From NCBI GenBank assembly GCA_003248395.1, contig QFNA01000117.1, positions 1 to 5,761 on the forward strand: DNA of 5,761 nucleotides. The letters run 5' to 3'. The stretch comes from Citromicrobium sp. (GTDB taxonomy: Bacteria; Pseudomonadota; Alphaproteobacteria; Sphingomonadales; Sphingomonadaceae). Numbering within the stretch: the stretch's first letter is position 1; the number at the start of each line of letters is the position of its first letter. This document shows positions 5,421 through 5,761 of this stretch, piece after piece. The translations under genes and the position numbers were made by a program. Below the pieces are notes generated by a model that was given only the letters and a program-made list of their open reading frames with translations, did no database searches and was not told the DNA's origin.

Positions 5421-5543
5421 ATGGAACCACGCACACTTCTCGCCTACGCCCTTATTGCGCTCTCGATCCTCGCGGTGGTCGGGCTGATCCTGTACAATCG
5501 CCGCAAGAAAGAGCGTAAGCGCAACATGCACCGCATCCGCTGA
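5421..5543 (+). CDS. Single-pass small membrane protein, 40 residues
   Basis: This short gene was found by hand translation. ATG at 5421, TGA at 5541-5543, with GAAGGG (5407-5412) 8 bases upstream. The protein begins MEPRTLLAYALIALSILA, has one hydrophobic helix over about residues 5-25, and ends in a very basic tail (NRRKKERKRN, 26-35, then HRIR). The basic C-terminus implies that the N-terminus faces the periplasm and the tail the cytoplasm. The combination of ribosome-binding site, perfect -10 upstream, clean TM plus basic tail and a hairpin just after the stop makes it very likely a real gene. I recall similar short uncharacterised proteins in sphingomonads but know of no function. Confidence 0.75.
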   Translation: MEPRTLLAYALIALSILAVVGLILYNRRKKERKRNMHRIR

Positions 5544-5545
5544 GG

Positions 5546-5584
5546 CAGTGCGCCGGGCCGGGCCGATCCGGCCGCGCGGCGCTG
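5546..5584 (+). terminator. GC-rich imperfect hairpin after the small membrane protein gene
   Basis: CAGTGC (5546-5551) pairs with GCGCTG (5579-5584), including one G-T pair, and further paired blocks continue inward to CCGG (5558-5561) with CCGG (5568-5571), interrupted by single-base bulges. About 15 pairs close a six-base loop, starting 3 bases after the stop codon. The following sequence CTCTCCTTC has few T, so termination would be inefficient or factor-assisted. Confidence 0.35.
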
Positions 5585-5622
5585 CTCTCCTTCATCTATT
5601 CGCTGCCGCAAATGCAGCCATG

Positions 5623-5646
5623 AAAAAGGGGGCCCACCGCCCCCTT
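5623..5646 (-). terminator. Intrinsic terminator of the right-edge leftward gene
   Basis: AAGGGGGC (5626-5633) and GCCCCCTT (5639-5646) form a perfect 8-bp stem with the five-base loop CCACC. Read on the minus strand, the stem runs into five consecutive T (5627-5623), the classic intrinsic terminator form. It lies about 32 bases beyond the stop codon of the leftward gene at 5678. It may also act, less well, on rightward transcripts from the small membrane protein gene. Confidence 0.8.
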
Positions 5647-5677
5647 CGCCATTTCCCATCGATAGTGGTCTTCGCGA

Positions 5678-5761
5678 TCAGTAACCGCGATAGGGCCTCC
5701 GGTCGCGCCGGTCGTCGCGCCGCTCGCGGCGGAATTCGCGGCGTTCCTGGCGCACGTCGCG
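5678..5761 (-). CDS. C-terminus of an Arg/Asp-rich protein (5' part outside window)
   Basis: Only the last 27 codons and the TGA (5680-5678) are present. The visible residues are RDVRQERREFRRERRDDR followed by RDRRPYRGY. Alternating Arg with Asp/Glu and an aromatic/Gly end resemble the tails of small exported Arg/Asp/Tyr-rich proteins common in sphingomonads (some annotated as RcnB-like), but the N-terminus is needed to assign it. The frame is supported by the well-placed intrinsic terminator just downstream. Confidence 0.65.
   Translation of the reverse strand, partial: RDVRQERREFRRERRDDRRDRRPYRGY

Overview
The window is mostly GC-rich DNA with the codon use and lipoprotein style of an alphaproteobacterium, most likely Sphingomonadales (Erythrobacter/Sphingomonas-like). 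That assignment is an inference from composition and protein style; there is no rRNA or marker gene. No CRISPR array, tRNA, rRNA, transposase or recognisable insertion sequence is visible. Six protein genes are well supported (one cut by the left edge), along with one 40-residue membrane protein gene and the last 27 codons of a further gene at the right edge.

Left part (1-1664): a leftward gene, cut by the window edge, encodes a protein made of two tandem copies of a helix-turn-helix-like unit of the small-terminase type. Its leader contains a long nested hairpin. Diverging from it is a rightward gene for an exported protein with a C-terminal DUF6624 domain.

Middle (1665-3666): a perfect 12-bp inverted repeat separates the DUF6624 gene from a converging leftward gene. 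That gene encodes a 572-residue membrane protein: TM helix, long (about 250 residue) charged helical region probably in the periplasm, second TM helix, and a cytoplasmic beta-rich domain resembling the AIM24 family. Part of this gene is visibly lower in GC than its neighbours, suggesting separate acquisition. It is the least explained and most interesting gene here.

Right part (3667-5761): two leftward lipoprotein genes lie 51 bases apart and probably form an operon. The first (distal to 4600) is a small unrecognised lipoprotein; the second is a Tiki/ChaN/TraB-like lipoprotein with the family's GExH and GxxH motifs. A rightward gene for a single-pass 40-residue membrane protein diverges from them, with -10-like sequences for both directions overlapping at 5358-5365. 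The window ends with an intrinsic terminator serving a leftward gene whose Arg/Asp-rich C-terminus is all that is visible.

No coherent multi-gene defence, biosynthetic or mobile system can be shown. The window looks like several small independent envelope-related transcription units, with one possibly transferred gene among them.
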